Source of the DNA: Citrobacter amalonaticus
GTDB taxonomy: Bacteria > Pseudomonadota > Gammaproteobacteria > Enterobacterales > Enterobacteriaceae
DNA length: 64,000 nt
NCBI RefSeq assembly: GCF_018323885.1
Contig: NZ_AP024585.1
Coordinates: 4,588,001 to 4,652,000, forward strand
Direction of reading: 5' to 3'
Part shown: positions 19,818 through 29,438 of the stretch, piece after piece
Layout of the letters: each line of letters starts with the position of its first letter
Position numbering within the stretch: position 1 is the stretch's first letter
Program-made: the position numbers and the translations under genes
Notes under the pieces: generated by a model
Database searches by the model: none
Told to the model about the DNA's origin: nothing
The model's input: the letters and a program-made list of their open reading frames with translations, nothing else

Positions 19818-21008
19818 ATGACGGAACAAGAAAAATCCTCCGCCGTGGTTGAAGAGACCAGGGAGGCCGTGGAAACTCAGCCACAGCCAGCTACTGCTGA
19901 AAAAAAGAGTAAAAACGGCACTGCGCTCATCCTGAGTGCGGTGGCAATCGCCATCGCGCTGGCAGCCGGTGTTGGACTCTATGGCTGGGGAAAACAACAG
20001 GCGACCACACAGACCGCCACCAGCGATGCACTGGCTAATCAACTGACCGCGCTGCAAAAAGCGCAGGAAAGCCAGAAGGCGGAGCTGGAAGGCGTCATTA
20101 AACAGCAGGCGGCGCAGCTTGAGCAGGCCAACCGTCAGCAAACTGAACTGGCGAAACAGCTGGATGAAGTCCAACAGAAAGTCGCCACGATTTCCGGTAG
20201 CGATGCCAAAACGTGGCTGCTTGCGCAGGCCGATTTTCTGGTCAAGCTAGCCGGACGTAAGCTGTGGAGCGATCAGGATGTGACGACGGCGGCCGCACTA
20301 CTGAAGAGCGCAGATGCCAGCCTCGCGGACATGAACGATCCCAGCCTGATTACCGCACGCCGGGCTATCACCGATGATATCGCCAGTCTTTCCTCCGTCG
20401 CTCAGGTGGATTACGACGGTATCATCCTGAAAATTAATCAGCTTTCTAATCAGATCGATAACCTGCGTCTGGCGGATAACGACAGCGACGGTTCACCGAT
20501 GGACGCCGACAGCCCTGAGCTTTCCAGTTCAATCAGCGAATGGCGCGTCAATCTGCAAAAAAGCTGGCAGAACTTTATGGACAGCTTTATCACCATCCGC
20601 CGCCGCGATGATACTGCGGTCCCGCTGTTAGCGCCGAATCAGGATGTCTATCTGCGGGAAAACATCCGCTCTCGTCTGCTGGTTGCCGCCCAGGCTGTGC
20701 CGCGCCATCAGGAAGAGACTTACCGTCAGGCGCTGGATAACGTCTCCACCTGGGTGCGTGCCTACTACGATACCGACGACGCCACGACAAAAGCCTTCCT
20801 TGAAGAAGTGGACAAGTTGAGTCAGCAGAGCATCACGATGGACGTACCGGAAACGCTGCAAAGCCAGGCGATCCTCGAAAAATTGATGCAAACCCGCGTG
20901 CGTAACCTGCTGGCACAACCGGGCGCCGCGCCATCTGAAGCGGCCCCCGCCCCTGCGTCTGAAGCACCGCAGGCAGAAACCCCGGCAGCCGCGCCGCAAG
21001 GAGAATAA
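19818..21008 (+). CDS. hemX: HemX, membrane-anchored coiled-coil protein of the hem operon
   Basis: The 396-aa protein has a charged N-terminus, one membrane segment ([20 protein letters not shown] at about 35-55), a Gln/Ala-rich coiled coil (about 65-125) and a large periplasmic domain with a low-complexity Ala/Pro/Glu tail. It was once called a uroporphyrinogen methyltransferase, but I see no methyltransferase motif. Its stop overlaps the hemY start region. Confidence 0.92.
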   Translation: MTEQEKSSAVVEETREAVETQPQPATAEKKSKNGTALILSAVAIAIALAAGVGLYGWGKQQATTQTATSDALANQLTALQKAQESQKAELEGVIKQQAAQLEQANRQQTELAKQLDEVQQKVATISGSDAKTWLLAQADFLVKLAGRKLWSDQDVTTAAALLKSADASLADMNDPSLITARRAITDDIASLSSVAQVDYDGIILKINQLSNQIDNLRLADNDSDGSPMDADSPELSSSISEWRVNLQKSWQNFMDSFITIRRRDDTAVPLLAPNQDVYLRENIRSRLLVAAQAVPRHQEETYRQALDNVSTWVRAYYDTDDATTKAFLEEVDKLSQQSITMDVPETLQSQAILEKLMQTRVRNLLAQPGAAPSEAAPAPASEAPQAETPAAAPQGE

Positions 21009-21010
21009 TG

Positions 21011-22207
21011 ATGCTAAAAGTATTATTGCTCTTTGTGCTGTTGATCGCGGGTATCGTGATCGGCCCGATGATTGCCGGTCACCAGGGTTATGTCCTGATC
21101 CAGACCGACACGTACAACATTGAAACCAGCGTGACCGGGCTGGTCATTATCCTGATCCTTGCGATGGTGGTACTGTTTGCCATCGAATGGCTGCTGCGCC
21201 GCCTCTTCCGAACCGGCGCACATACGCGCGGCTGGTTTGTGGGTCGCAAACGTCGTCGTGCCCGCAAGCAGACCGAACAGGCGCTGTTGAAACTGGCGGA
21301 AGGAGACTATCAGCAGGTTGAGAAGCTGATGGCGAAAAATGCCGATCATGCTGAACAGCCGGTAGTGAACTACCTGCTCGCCGCTGAAGCAGCGCAACAG
21401 CGTGGTGACGAAGCGCGCGCAAACCAACATCTGGAACGTGCGGCAGAACTCGCGGGCAACGACACGATCCCGGTTGAGATTGCGCGTGTCCGCCTGCAAC
21501 TGGCGCGCAATGAGAACCATGCCGCGCGCCACGGCGTGGATAAATTGCTGGAGGTAACGCCGCGCCATCCGGAAGTATTGCGTCTGGCAGAACAGGCCTA
21601 CATTCGCACCGGTGCCTGGAGCTCGCTGCTGGATATCATCCCGTCAATGGCGAAAGCGAACGTCGGTGATGAAGAGCATCGTGCGATGCTGGAACAGCAG
21701 GCGTGGATTGGTCTGATGGATCAGGCACGTGCCGATCAGGGTAGCGATGGTCTACGCGAATGGTGGAAAAACCAGAGCCGTAAAACCCGTCATCAGGTCG
21801 CCCTGCAGGTGGCCATGGCCGAGCATCTGATTGAATGCGACGATCACGACATGGCGCAGCAAATCATTATCGACGGTCTGAAGCGTCAGTATGACGATCG
21901 CCTCGTGCTGCCAATTCCGCGTCTGAAAACCAATAATCCGGAACAGCTGGAGAAAGTCCTGCGTCAGCAAATCAAGACCGTCGGCGATCGCCCGCTGCTG
22001 TGGAGTACGCTGGGTCAGTCGCTGATGAAGCACGGCGAATGGCAGGAAGCGACCGTTGCCTTCCGCGCCGCGCTGAAGCAGCGCCCGGACGCGTACGATT
22101 ATGCCTGGCTTGCCGACGCGCTCGACCGCCTGCATCAACCGGAAGAAGCGGCCACCATGCGCCGTGACGGCCTGATGCTGACGTTGCAGAATAATCCCCC
22201 GCAATAA
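21011..22207 (+). CDS. hemY: HemY, inner-membrane TPR protein of tetrapyrrole synthesis
   Basis: The 398-aa product starts MLKVLLLFVLLIAGIVIGPM; the preceding ATG at 21008 overlaps the hemX stop and is an alternative. Two N-terminal transmembrane helices (about 1-25 and 40-60) precede a cytoplasmic TPR-like helical region with GRKRRRARKQTEQALLKLAE. It is not the Gram-positive HemY oxidase despite the name. It ends the hemCDXY operon, followed by a REP-type palindrome. Confidence 0.94.
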   Translation: MLKVLLLFVLLIAGIVIGPMIAGHQGYVLIQTDTYNIETSVTGLVIILILAMVVLFAIEWLLRRLFRTGAHTRGWFVGRKRRRARKQTEQALLKLAEGDYQQVEKLMAKNADHAEQPVVNYLLAAEAAQQRGDEARANQHLERAAELAGNDTIPVEIARVRLQLARNENHAARHGVDKLLEVTPRHPEVLRLAEQAYIRTGAWSSLLDIIPSMAKANVGDEEHRAMLEQQAWIGLMDQARADQGSDGLREWWKNQSRKTRHQVALQVAMAEHLIECDDHDMAQQIIIDGLKRQYDDRLVLPIPRLKTNNPEQLEKVLRQQIKTVGDRPLLWSTLGQSLMKHGEWQEATVAFRAALKQRPDAYDYAWLADALDRLHQPEEAATMRRDGLMLTLQNNPPQ

Positions 22208-22216
22208 CGCCCTGAC

Positions 22217-22242
22217 GCCCGGTGACGCTTCGCGCTCCGGGC
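22217..22242. repeat. REP-like palindrome after hemY
   Basis: GCCCGG (22217-22222) pairs with CCGGGC (22237-22242) around TGACGCTTCGCGCT, the layout of the GCCCGG-type REP found in Citrobacter, Klebsiella and Enterobacter. It lies 10 bp past the hemY stop and may end or stabilise the hem transcript. Confidence 0.65.
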
Positions 22243-22251
22243 ATTAATCGC

Positions 22252-22379
22252 ATACACAAAATCATTCGGGATGCATCGAGGCGGCAAGTCTGAGGATCCC
22301 CGGGAGCTTACATAAGTCAGTGACCGGGGTGAGCAGGCGCAGCCAACAAAGGGGCAGCCTTGAGGATGACGTATATGCA
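22252..22379. repeat. ERIC element 2 (well conserved) beside GlmZ
   Basis: The central part GGAGCTTACATAAGTCAGTG is close to the ERIC primer consensus, with the flanking GGATCCCCGG/CCGGGGTGAGC palindrome arms and outer ends CATACACAAAATCATTC and GAGGATGACGTATATG. The length is about 128 bp. It abuts the terminator of the glmZ sRNA and fills part of the place where aslA lies in E. coli. Confidence 0.9.
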
Positions 22380-22380
22380 T

Positions 22381-22585
22381 AAAAAAACGCCCGCTTTTTT
22401 GGAGCAGGCGTTAAACAGGTCTGTATGACAACATAAATGGGTGCTTCACTCAACGTTATGTCCATGGTGTTTGATGAGGCCGAAGCGACATCTGTCTGTG
22501 GACGATAAGCACCGTAAACGGCTCTGCATCATTCCTGAGTTTATGAGGCACTATGGCGAGCATAAGAGATGGAATGAGCATCTAC
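22381..22585 (-). ncRNA. glmZ: Small RNA GlmZ (activator of glmS translation)
   Basis: The minus-strand RNA begins GTAGATGCTCATTCCATCTC at 22585 and ends in a GC-rich hairpin (AACGCCTGCTCC ... GCGGGCG) followed by T7 at 22387-22381. Blocks GCAGAGCCGTTTACGGTGCT and GTCATACAGACCTG are as in E. coli GlmZ, and the length of 205 nt is within two of the E. coli 207. GlmZ with Hfq opens the glmS mRNA ribosome site; RapZ and RNase E inactivate it, and GlmY acts as decoy. In E. coli it lies between hemY and aslA, matching the position here. Confidence 0.93.
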
Positions 22586-22596
22586 CCGACTATTAT

Positions 22597-22612
22597 TGCA
22601 CATTGCATGCCA
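22597..22612 (-). promoter_or_regulatory. Sigma-54 (-24/-12) promoter of glmZ with overlapping -10 hexamer
   Basis: Minus strand TGGCATGCAATGTGCA: the GG (22611-22610) and GC (22599-22598) doublets are 10 nt apart, as sigma-54 requires, and fall 25 and 13 nt before the RNA 5' end. An AATAAT hexamer at 22597-22592 could serve as a sigma-70 -10 box, but no good -35 is seen. In many Enterobacteriaceae glmZ is driven by sigma-54 with GlrR; E. coli uses sigma-70. Confidence 0.7.
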
Positions 22613-22716
22613 GGATTGCACCGCTAAAAATAGGGATTAAGATAATTCGCTATCCCTGAACTGGCGCGGGTTGTCGGCGATTTTGCCTTTTTCTGCCAGC
22701 CGGAAATACACCTCAT

Positions 22717-22734
22717 TGTCGCTCAGCAGAGACA
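22717..22734. promoter_or_regulatory. GlrR-type activator box upstream of glmZ (perfect)
   Basis: TGTC-GCTCAGCAGA-GACA matches the published GlrR (YfhA) site pattern TGTC-N10-GACA exactly. It is about 130-150 bp upstream of the glmZ start, the usual distance for a sigma-54 enhancer. Confidence 0.65.
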
Positions 22735-22779
22735 GATCTCGCCCGATATACGAAAATCTTGAAATTTCAGAAGGTTAAC

Positions 22780-22797
22780 CGTCACCAAATGGCGACA
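22780..22797. promoter_or_regulatory. GlrR-type activator box upstream of glmZ (one mismatch)
   Basis: On the minus strand TGTC-GCCATTTGGT-GACG fits TGTC-N10-GACA with one mismatch. It is centred about 63 bp beyond the perfect box, about six helical turns, so the two could lie on one DNA face. Confidence 0.5.
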
Positions 22798-22859
22798 ATG
22801 GCAAACAGGGTTGTCTCAGGGAAGCAACAGGGGAAAAGAAGAAGAAAGTGTGGCGTAGA

Positions 22860-22888
22860 AAAAGAAAAACCCCGCCGAAGCGGGGTTC
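22860..22888 (-). terminator. Intrinsic terminator after the tRNA operon
   Basis: Minus strand CCCCGC-TTCG-GCGGGG (22885-22870) with a stable UUCG tetraloop, followed by TTTTTCTTTTT. It lies just past tRNA-Pro and ends the argX-hisR-leuT-proM transcript. Confidence 0.9.
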
Positions 22889-22893
22889 AAAAT

Positions 22894-22970
22894 TGGTCGG
22901 CGAGAGAGGATTCGAACCTCCGACCCACTGGTCCCAAACCAGTTGCGCTACCAAGCTGCGCTACTCGCCG
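22894..22970 (-). tRNA. proM: tRNA-Pro, anticodon TGG
   Basis: 77 nt with encoded CCA. The acceptor CGGCGAG pairs with CTCGCCG, the anticodon loop is TTTGGGA, and the T arm contains GGTTCGAATCC. It is the last gene of the four-tRNA cluster, as proM is in E. coli. Confidence 0.97.
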
Positions 22971-23011
22971 ATGTACTGCTTTTTGAATTTTTAGTTCAAT
23001 TCGTTAAGTCG

Positions 23012-23098
23012 TGGTGCGAGGGGGGGGACTTGAACCCCCACGTCCGTAAGGACACTAACACCTGAAGCTAGCGCGTCTACCAATTCCGCCACCTTCGC
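23012..23098 (-). tRNA. leuT: tRNA-Leu, anticodon CAG
   Basis: 87 nt with encoded CCA and the long variable arm (GTGTCCTTACGGACGT) of a class II tRNA. The acceptor starts GCGAAGG and the anticodon loop CTTCAGG reads CAG. The T arm has a run of C as in E. coli leuT. Confidence 0.97.
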
Positions 23099-23117
23099 AT
23101 TTCACAACTTTTAATAA

Positions 23118-23193
23118 TGGGGTGGCTAATGGGATTCGAACCCACGACAACTGGAATCACAATCCAGGGCTCTACCAACTGAGCTATAGCCAC
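23118..23193 (-). tRNA. hisR: tRNA-His, anticodon GTG
   Basis: 76 nt with encoded CCA. GTGGCTA pairs with TAGCCAC, with an extra C before CCA facing the additional 5' G of tRNA-His. The anticodon loop TTGTGAT reads GTG. Confidence 0.97.
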
Positions 23194-23250
23194 CACTGCA
23201 AATCTTTGTTACGCGGTATCAAAACCACCGCAGCTCCAGCACCGGGTAAA

Positions 23251-23327
<77 letters not shown>

Positions 23328-23429
23328 TTAGCGCCGTTGCGGGGGTGGATAATACGGACTTCACACCCCGCTGTCTAGTGCCTTTTTAAATAAAATGCGC
23401 GTTTGGTTACGCTTTGCGCGTTTTGTCGC

Positions 23430-24815
23430 TTATTCCCCCGTTTTCTGGGCGATACCCTGACGGTTGAGGCCAAAAACCTTGTAAACAGCCGTCACGGAGA
23501 GCAGGAAGATGATGCCGACAAACAGCGACATACGGGTATCTTCATTAAAGTACATGCCGATCAGTACGCAAACCAGGAAAGCCATCGTCAAATAGTTTGC
23601 CCACGGGAACAGAATCGAACGGAACGGATGGCTGGCCATCGCCGCTTTATGCGCCCGACGAAAACGCAACTGGCTAATCAGGATCACAAACCACGGCACC
23701 ATCCCCGGCAGCACGCTTGCACTATAAACATAGACGAAGACGCGCTGCGGATTAGGAATGATGTAGTTCAGGCACGAACCGACCAGCAGAATCGCAATCG
23801 ACAACGCCACGCCCGCCACCGGAACGCCGTGACGGGAAACTTTCCCCATCGCCGCCGGCAGTTGACGATTCTTCGCCAGCGCGTAAAGCATACGCCCACA
23901 ACTGTACATTCCGCTGTTACAGCCAGACAGCGCGGCGGTCAGCACGACAAAGTTGATAATCGCCGCCGCGGTAGTGATACCAATTTTGGCAAAGGTCAGG
24001 ACGAACGGACTGCCGTTGCTACCAATTTCGTTCCACGGGAAGATAGTGACGATCACGAAAATCGCTCCCACGTAGAAGATCAGAATACGCCACAGCACTT
24101 TACCTACCGCGCTACGCAGCGTGACCTGCGGGTTTTTGGCTTCGCCCGCCGTAATCCCAATCAGCTCCACGCCCTGATAAGAGGCGACCACAATACACAA
24201 CGCGGTGAGGAAGCCTTTCCAGCCACCGGCAAAGAAACCGCCGTGCCCGGTCAGGTTACCAAAGCCAATCGGCTGCCCGCCGTTGCCGAGGCCGAAGAAA
24301 ATCACGCCCAGCCCCACCACAATCATCACGATGATGGTGGTGACTTTGATCATCGCAAACCAGAACTCAATTTCGCCATACAGACGAACGGCCGCCAGGT
24401 TTGCCAGCGCCACCAGTCCAACGGCAATTAGCGCCGGTATCCATTGCGCCATTTCCGGAAACCAGAACTGGACATAGACGCCGATCGCGGTGATCTCCGA
24501 AATACCGACCGCCATCCACATAAACCAGTATGACCATGCGGTGAGATAACCGAAGAACGGGCTCATGTAGCGGTGAGCGTAAACGGCGAAAGAACCGGCA
24601 ACCGGCTCCAGGAACAGCATCTCGCCCATTGAACGCATAATGAAAAAGACGAACAGGCCGGCGACAATATATGCCAGCAGTACCGATGGTCCTGCCCATT
24701 TCAGGGTGCTTGCCGCCCCCATAAACAGGCCGACGCCAATGGTGCCCCCGAGGGCAATCAATTCGATATGACGAGCCTCCAGCCCACGCTGCAGCTCCGG
24801 TTTATTCTCTGCCAT
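23430..24815 (-). CDS. yifK: YifK (ThrP), APC-family amino acid permease
   Basis: The 461-aa protein has about 12 transmembrane segments and the APC signature near the N-terminus: [20 protein letters not shown] follows [13 protein letters not shown]. Length and sequence equal E. coli YifK, recently described as a threonine/serine-proton symporter and renamed ThrP. It lies downstream of wecG with a 203-bp gap holding a strong hairpin, and upstream of the tRNA cluster on the same strand. Confidence 0.94.
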   Translation of the reverse strand: MAENKPELQRGLEARHIELIALGGTIGVGLFMGAASTLKWAGPSVLLAYIVAGLFVFFIMRSMGEMLFLEPVAGSFAVYAHRYMSPFFGYLTAWSYWFMWMAVGISEITAIGVYVQFWFPEMAQWIPALIAVGLVALANLAAVRLYGEIEFWFAMIKVTTIIVMIVVGLGVIFFGLGNGGQPIGFGNLTGHGGFFAGGWKGFLTALCIVVASYQGVELIGITAGEAKNPQVTLRSAVGKVLWRILIFYVGAIFVIVTIFPWNEIGSNGSPFVLTFAKIGITTAAAIINFVVLTAALSGCNSGMYSCGRMLYALAKNRQLPAAMGKVSRHGVPVAGVALSIAILLVGSCLNYIIPNPQRVFVYVYSASVLPGMVPWFVILISQLRFRRAHKAAMASHPFRSILFPWANYLTMAFLVCVLIGMYFNEDTRMSLFVGIIFLLSVTAVYKVFGLNRQGIAQKTGE

Positions 24816-24972
24816 AAATCCTCTTGTCGTGTTTACATGCTTTCCGGCATTGCCGGTTATTGTTATGGGTACATCGCTGGGGGCGCATGTTTTCGCAAAT
24901 TTGGCGAAATGGCAAACGAAGCATTAAAAAATTGCATTTTTTTGTAAAAACAGTGCAAAAATGAGGCAACAT

Positions 24973-25000
24973 GGTAGCGCATGGAGCAGAATGCGCTACC
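24973..25000. other. Hairpin between wecG and yifK
   Basis: Perfect 10-bp arms GGTAGCGCAT (24973-24982) and ATGCGCTACC (24991-25000) enclose an 8-nt loop, 19 bp past the wecG stop. No strong T-run follows on the minus strand, so it may be an RNA-processing or Rho-assisted end of the ECA transcript, not a classic terminator. Confidence 0.6.
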
Positions 25001-25018
25001 TGCATGAAGAAGGGGTTT

Positions 25019-25759
25019 TTAGATATTACCGCTGTAGTGCCAGCGCAGGTAACGCAGTAAACGGAGTTGACGGGTAATGCGGCTCGGCTGCGACAGCAAG
25101 CGATACAGCCACTCCAGCCCCAGATTTTGCCACACCTTCGGCGCGCGTTTTACATGACCGGTGAAAACATCATAGGTACCGCCGACGCCCATATAGAGCG
25201 CATGCGGATGCACCTGCCGGCAATCGCGCATAAAGATTTCCTGTTTCGGCGATCCCATCGCCACGGTGACGATTTTCGCCCCACTGGCGTGGATTTGCTC
25301 AAATAGCGCAGGACGCTGCTCCGGCGTAAAATAACCGTCCTGGCTGCCGACAATGTTCACATTCCACTGGGCGCGCAGTTTCGCTTGCGTTTGCACCAGC
25401 ACTTCCGGCTTTCCGCCCACAAGGAATACCGGCGTGCCTTCCTCACCCGCGCGGGCCATCAACGCTTCCCAGAGATCGGCACCCGCCACGCGAGAAACCT
25501 GGGCATGCGGAAATTTTTTGCGTACCGAGCGCACGACGCTGATCCCGTCGGCATATTTATACTCTGCCGCCTCAATCAGGGTACGGACTTCTGGGTTATC
25601 TTCCGCCGTCAGGACCTTTTCTGCGTTAATCGCCACCAGCGTACCTTGTTTAAGCTGGCCGCCAGCATAGAGATAATCCAGCGCATGGTGCATATCACGC
25701 CAGCCAATCAGCTGGAGTCCGCGCAGATCGTAAATTGGTGCTGTTGTATTATCAGTCAT
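25019..25759 (-). CDS. wecG: UDP-ManNAcA transferase WecG (RffM)
   Basis: The 246-aa WecG/TagA/CpsF-family GT26 enzyme adds ManNAcA to GlcNAc-PP-undecaprenol to make ECA lipid II. The family block is [19 protein letters not shown] near residue 40, and [19 protein letters not shown] near 195-213. It lies 2 bp after wzyE and is the last gene of the ECA cluster. Confidence 0.95.
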   Translation of the reverse strand: MTDNTTAPIYDLRGLQLIGWRDMHHALDYLYAGGQLKQGTLVAINAEKVLTAEDNPEVRTLIEAAEYKYADGISVVRSVRKKFPHAQVSRVAGADLWEALMARAGEEGTPVFLVGGKPEVLVQTQAKLRAQWNVNIVGSQDGYFTPEQRPALFEQIHASGAKIVTVAMGSPKQEIFMRDCRQVHPHALYMGVGGTYDVFTGHVKRAPKVWQNLGLEWLYRLLSQPSRITRQLRLLRYLRWHYSGNI

Positions 25760-25761
25760 TG

Positions 25762-27114
25762 CTATCCTTCAACCTGTTTGTCTGGCAGGGCTCGCCAACG
25801 TTTATGGATCAGTCCGGCCTGGTCAAACAGCCAGAACAGAAGTTTTGCCACCAGCAAACAGGCACCAAAAACCACCAGGAAAAAAACAACACGCGAGACA
25901 AACGAGTCCAGTCCCTCTCGCGCCAGCACGATCATATTGAAAATCGCGCCAAAGCAAAAACTATGCAAAATCGCGGCCTTGTAGCGGTTGGCCTCACGAT
26001 TACCCAGCTCGTACAGCCAGTCGAACCATTTGATGATAAGCCCTACCACAACCGCGCCCAGCGGGATAAACAGCGCGCCGCCCATCACCACCAGCGAACC
26101 AATCAGCGTTGGCGAAATCGCCAGACCGGAATGGTTGTTCAGCACTTCCCACGTAAAGTAGTTCGCCGTATTCAGCACCACACTCGGCCGCCCTGGCCAA
26201 AGCCAGGAAGGAATAAAGACGTAGAAATCACGGGCAATTGGCGCCAGCCCCTGAAAGTCGATTTTGTCGTAATTTTGCAGCAGCAGCGCCAGGTTCTCCC
26301 ACGGAGAAAACGTGTCACGGGTGAGATAGAGAAACGTATAGAACGCCTCGTCACCGCTGACGTTCAGCCCGTAGCGCTTCAATGCCAGCCAGAACATCCC
26401 GACAATCCCCAGCACGCCTGCCGCCGCCAGCATCCACAGCGAGATCCAGCCGCGAATAATGCCGATAAACAGGAAGATGGCGAAGGCAATGATGATATTG
26501 GCGCGAGTGCCGCCGACAATCATATACGTCAGCAGGCCAAATGCGACGGTGCTGACCAGGAAGAACAGCCACGCTTTGCTGTCCTGGCGCAGGAAATAGA
26601 CCACCAGCATGGCCGGGATGAAAAAGTAAAAGAAGCGTTTTAACGCCACGCCGGAAACTTCACTGGAAAAAATCTGGCTATACGACTGCAGGCGGAACAG
26701 TAAAAAGCCGTTGTGCATGAAGAAGATGCCCACGCTGATCAGCGCAATCCCCATCAGAATCATCCAGGTGAGATGGGTTTCCACCCGATTCATCGTGAAC
26801 AGCGGTTTGTACGGCGCGTCCGCAACCCGTTTGCGCAAGCGGGTCTTATAGGTCACATAGTAGATCGCGTAGAAACAGGCGGCGGAAAGCAGCGCCTGTA
26901 GCAGGATTTCCGGCGGTGCGACGGCAACGTCAAAGCGGAACGCCAGCACGCTGGTCAGCGGAAAGCCAAAAAAGAAGGTCAGCAAAAACAGCAGCGAGAA
27001 GAAAACGTTGAAGTTGAAGCGCACGCGGCGAAACTCAAACCAGGTTAGCGTGGCGATAAACAACGTGGAGAGGAGCCAGACAACAAACAGGCCGCTGAAC
27101 TGCATCAGACTCAT
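25762..27114 (-). CDS. wzyE: ECA polymerase WzyE
   Basis: The 450-aa inner-membrane protein has about 11 hydrophobic segments with a large loop, and equals E. coli WzyE in length. It joins flipped ECA trisaccharide units in the periplasm. It starts [20 protein letters not shown] and contains the conserved [18 protein letters not shown] segment. It overlaps wecF by 4 bp. Confidence 0.95.
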   Translation of the reverse strand: MSLMQFSGLFVVWLLSTLFIATLTWFEFRRVRFNFNVFFSLLFLLTFFFGFPLTSVLAFRFDVAVAPPEILLQALLSAACFYAIYYVTYKTRLRKRVADAPYKPLFTMNRVETHLTWMILMGIALISVGIFFMHNGFLLFRLQSYSQIFSSEVSGVALKRFFYFFIPAMLVVYFLRQDSKAWLFFLVSTVAFGLLTYMIVGGTRANIIIAFAIFLFIGIIRGWISLWMLAAAGVLGIVGMFWLALKRYGLNVSGDEAFYTFLYLTRDTFSPWENLALLLQNYDKIDFQGLAPIARDFYVFIPSWLWPGRPSVVLNTANYFTWEVLNNHSGLAISPTLIGSLVVMGGALFIPLGAVVVGLIIKWFDWLYELGNREANRYKAAILHSFCFGAIFNMIVLAREGLDSFVSRVVFFLVVFGACLLVAKLLFWLFDQAGLIHKRWRALPDKQVEG

Positions 27115-28190
27115 AGCGCCTCCCCTGCGGCAACCTGCAACGCGTGATGCCAGGGCTGCAAATAGTTCGGGCTAAAGAAGGTAATGGTATTTTTATCGAC
27201 TGAGGCCAGCTGGCGCTGCGCCTCGCGCACCACCTGTTCGTTAAGTTCATCGGTCGTAAACAGCACCGGAAGATGCTGTTCCACCATGTCCTGCCAGAAG
27301 GGATTTTCGCGGTTCAGCACGCAGGGCACGCCTGCCTGAATCAGCAAACACAAGGTGCCAATTCCCTGCTGACGGGCAAAAATAAAGTACCCGAGATCGC
27401 ACTGACGAAGCAGCACCAGATAGTCGTCGAACGCCAGCTTGTTGCTGAGGATCTGCAGGTTATCTGCACTGAACAGTCTTAGCCCCGCCTGACGAACGTC
27501 CGCGATATACGCCTCGTTATTCGCCGGATAGCCCATCGGGACAACCACATTTACGGTGTCGCCAAACTGCTGATGCACCGCCCGCAGCGCGGCGATATGT
27601 TCGTTGCTGCGATCGCCTGAGTTGCCCACCAGAATGGTCATTTTTCCGCTGCGTTGGCGATCGTTCACCATATTGTTGAGCGCGGGATCCATTCGCGTCG
27701 GGAAATAGAGCAGTTCTCCCGGCACGCGCGGATGCTGTTGGGCGAAATAGTTCAGATCGCCACGGGTGGCAAAAACGCCCCCAACACGGCTTTGCGCCAG
27801 ACGGCGAAGCGGATAAAACAGTTTGAATTTCAGTCCGCTGGAGACTTCATACAGATCCGCGCCCCAGATGTACCAGTAAAACTGACTGGGCTTAATTCCA
27901 CCGCTCAGTAACGCCAGCCACAGCGCCATATTAAACTGACCGTGGAAGAAGAAACGCTGCTGTCTGTTCGCTTTAGCTTGCGCTATCACCGCTTGCGCCA
28001 GCGATTTTTTACCGCTGTAGAAACGGATGGAGAGCGCCGGGCAACTTTCCGTCAACCCGGCATCCTGACCGGCGACCATAAAGACACGGGCATGCTCACT
28101 GGTCGATGCCAGCGTATCGTTGAAAAACCGCAGCACGGTTTGATTATGGTGAGGGATATCCGATCCCAGTACGTGAATCAGTACAGTCAT
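27111..28190 (-). CDS. wecF: Fuc4NAc transferase WecF (RffT)
   Basis: The 359-aa GT56 enzyme adds Fuc4NAc to ECA lipid II, giving lipid III, on the cytoplasmic face. It opens [20 protein letters not shown] and has [17 protein letters not shown] in the middle, both as in E. coli. It overlaps wzxE and wzyE by 4 bp on either side, so translation is likely coupled. Confidence 0.95.
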   Translation of the reverse strand: MTVLIHVLGSDIPHHNQTVLRFFNDTLASTSEHARVFMVAGQDAGLTESCPALSIRFYSGKKSLAQAVIAQAKANRQQRFFFHGQFNMALWLALLSGGIKPSQFYWYIWGADLYEVSSGLKFKLFYPLRRLAQSRVGGVFATRGDLNYFAQQHPRVPGELLYFPTRMDPALNNMVNDRQRSGKMTILVGNSGDRSNEHIAALRAVHQQFGDTVNVVVPMGYPANNEAYIADVRQAGLRLFSADNLQILSNKLAFDDYLVLLRQCDLGYFIFARQQGIGTLCLLIQAGVPCVLNRENPFWQDMVEQHLPVLFTTDELNEQVVREAQRQLASVDKNTITFFSPNYLQPWHHALQVAAGEAL

Positions 28191-29437
28191 GCCCGCCTAC
28201 GCCAGAGTAAAAATACACAACAACATAAAGAAAAATAGACGACATACGTTGCCATATAGGCCTGTGCCGCACCCAGCGCGCCATGTGCCGGGATCAGCCA
28301 GTGCGCAAATGCCGTCAATAAAAAGAACTGGCTGATTTCCGCCAGAATATAAAACCGCAGTGACGCTTTGGCGATCACCAGGTAACCGAAGACATATGCC
28401 CCAACTTTCAGCACATCTCCAACCAACTGCCAGGCAAACAGATCGCGCATGGCGGTGAATTTCTCAGAGAACAGCAGCCAGATAGCAAAGTCACGCAGCA
28501 GCCAGACGGAGAAGCTCGCAGCGGCCACCGCAGGCAGAACAAACTTCAGCGACTTCACCACTTCCCGTGTGATGTCCCGCTTTTCGGTAAGGCGCGACAG
28601 CGTCGGCAACAGGTAAACGCTAAACGACGCGGTAATAAATTGTAGGTAAGCATCCGAGATACTGCTCACCCCTTGCCAGATTCCGACGTCATCCCAACTG
28701 TAGTGCGCCGCCAGCAGGTTTCGCATCATCACATACGCCACTGGCAGCGTGACGGAGGTGATCAGCGCCATCAGGGTAAACTTGCTGAGCTGGCCCGCCA
28801 GCCCGTTATCCCAGGATGGCTTGAGATAGCACAGAGGGATCATTCCGCGTTTCAGCAGCATGGCTGCCGCCGGGATCACCACCAGTGCGGGCACCAGCGC
28901 CAGGCCGAGGAGCGCGCCTTCATAGCCACCCAGCCGGTAACAGCCATAATAGGCGACAACGCCCACCAGGCTGCCGACAATCAGTGACAGCGCATTCCCG
29001 GCCGCATCACGAAATCCTTTCATTAACGCCAGCAGCAGGTTGGCCCAGGCAATCCCCATCTGCACCAGCGCCACTAAGCGTACTAACCCCTGATACTGCG
29101 TATGACCAAACAGTCCCTGGCTAATCGGTGCCGCCGCAAGCAGAAACACCAGCGCCAGCAGCGTCGAAAAACCCAGCACCATCGCCGAGGATGTCCCGAC
29201 CACCTGCCGCAATTGTTCGGGGTTATCGTGAGACTGCGCAACGTATTTGGTGACGCCGTTGAAAATGCCGGCCCCCGCCAGGACGCCAAGCACGGTGACC
29301 ATCTGACGGAAATTTCCCGCTTGCCCGACACCCGCCGGGCCGAATGACACCGCCAGCAGCTTAACGACCAGTAACCCCGCGCCAATTTTGACCAGCGTGC
29401 TGGCCGCCGTCCACAAGGACGCTTTCGCAAGCGACAT
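28187..29437 (-). CDS. wzxE: Lipid III flippase WzxE
   Basis: The 416-aa MOP-superfamily flippase has about 12 transmembrane helices and the E. coli length. It moves Fuc4NAc-ManNAcA-GlcNAc-PP-undecaprenol to the periplasmic face. The N-terminus is [20 protein letters not shown]. It follows wecE by one base. Confidence 0.95.
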   Translation of the reverse strand: MSLAKASLWTAASTLVKIGAGLLVVKLLAVSFGPAGVGQAGNFRQMVTVLGVLAGAGIFNGVTKYVAQSHDNPEQLRQVVGTSSAMVLGFSTLLALVFLLAAAPISQGLFGHTQYQGLVRLVALVQMGIAWANLLLALMKGFRDAAGNALSLIVGSLVGVVAYYGCYRLGGYEGALLGLALVPALVVIPAAAMLLKRGMIPLCYLKPSWDNGLAGQLSKFTLMALITSVTLPVAYVMMRNLLAAHYSWDDVGIWQGVSSISDAYLQFITASFSVYLLPTLSRLTEKRDITREVVKSLKFVLPAVAAASFSVWLLRDFAIWLLFSEKFTAMRDLFAWQLVGDVLKVGAYVFGYLVIAKASLRFYILAEISQFFLLTAFAHWLIPAHGALGAAQAYMATYVVYFSLCCCVFLLWRRRA

Positions 29438-29438
29438 A

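Noticed and set aside
22441..22659. 72-codon open frame on the plus strand
   Set aside because: It lies antisense to the GlmZ sRNA and its promoter; its sequence is fully explained by the conserved RNA and it has no ribosome-binding site.
23403..24431. 342-codon plus-strand frame opposite yifK
   Set aside because: It is antisense to a clear permease gene and its His/Asn/Arg-rich composition is that of a shadow frame.
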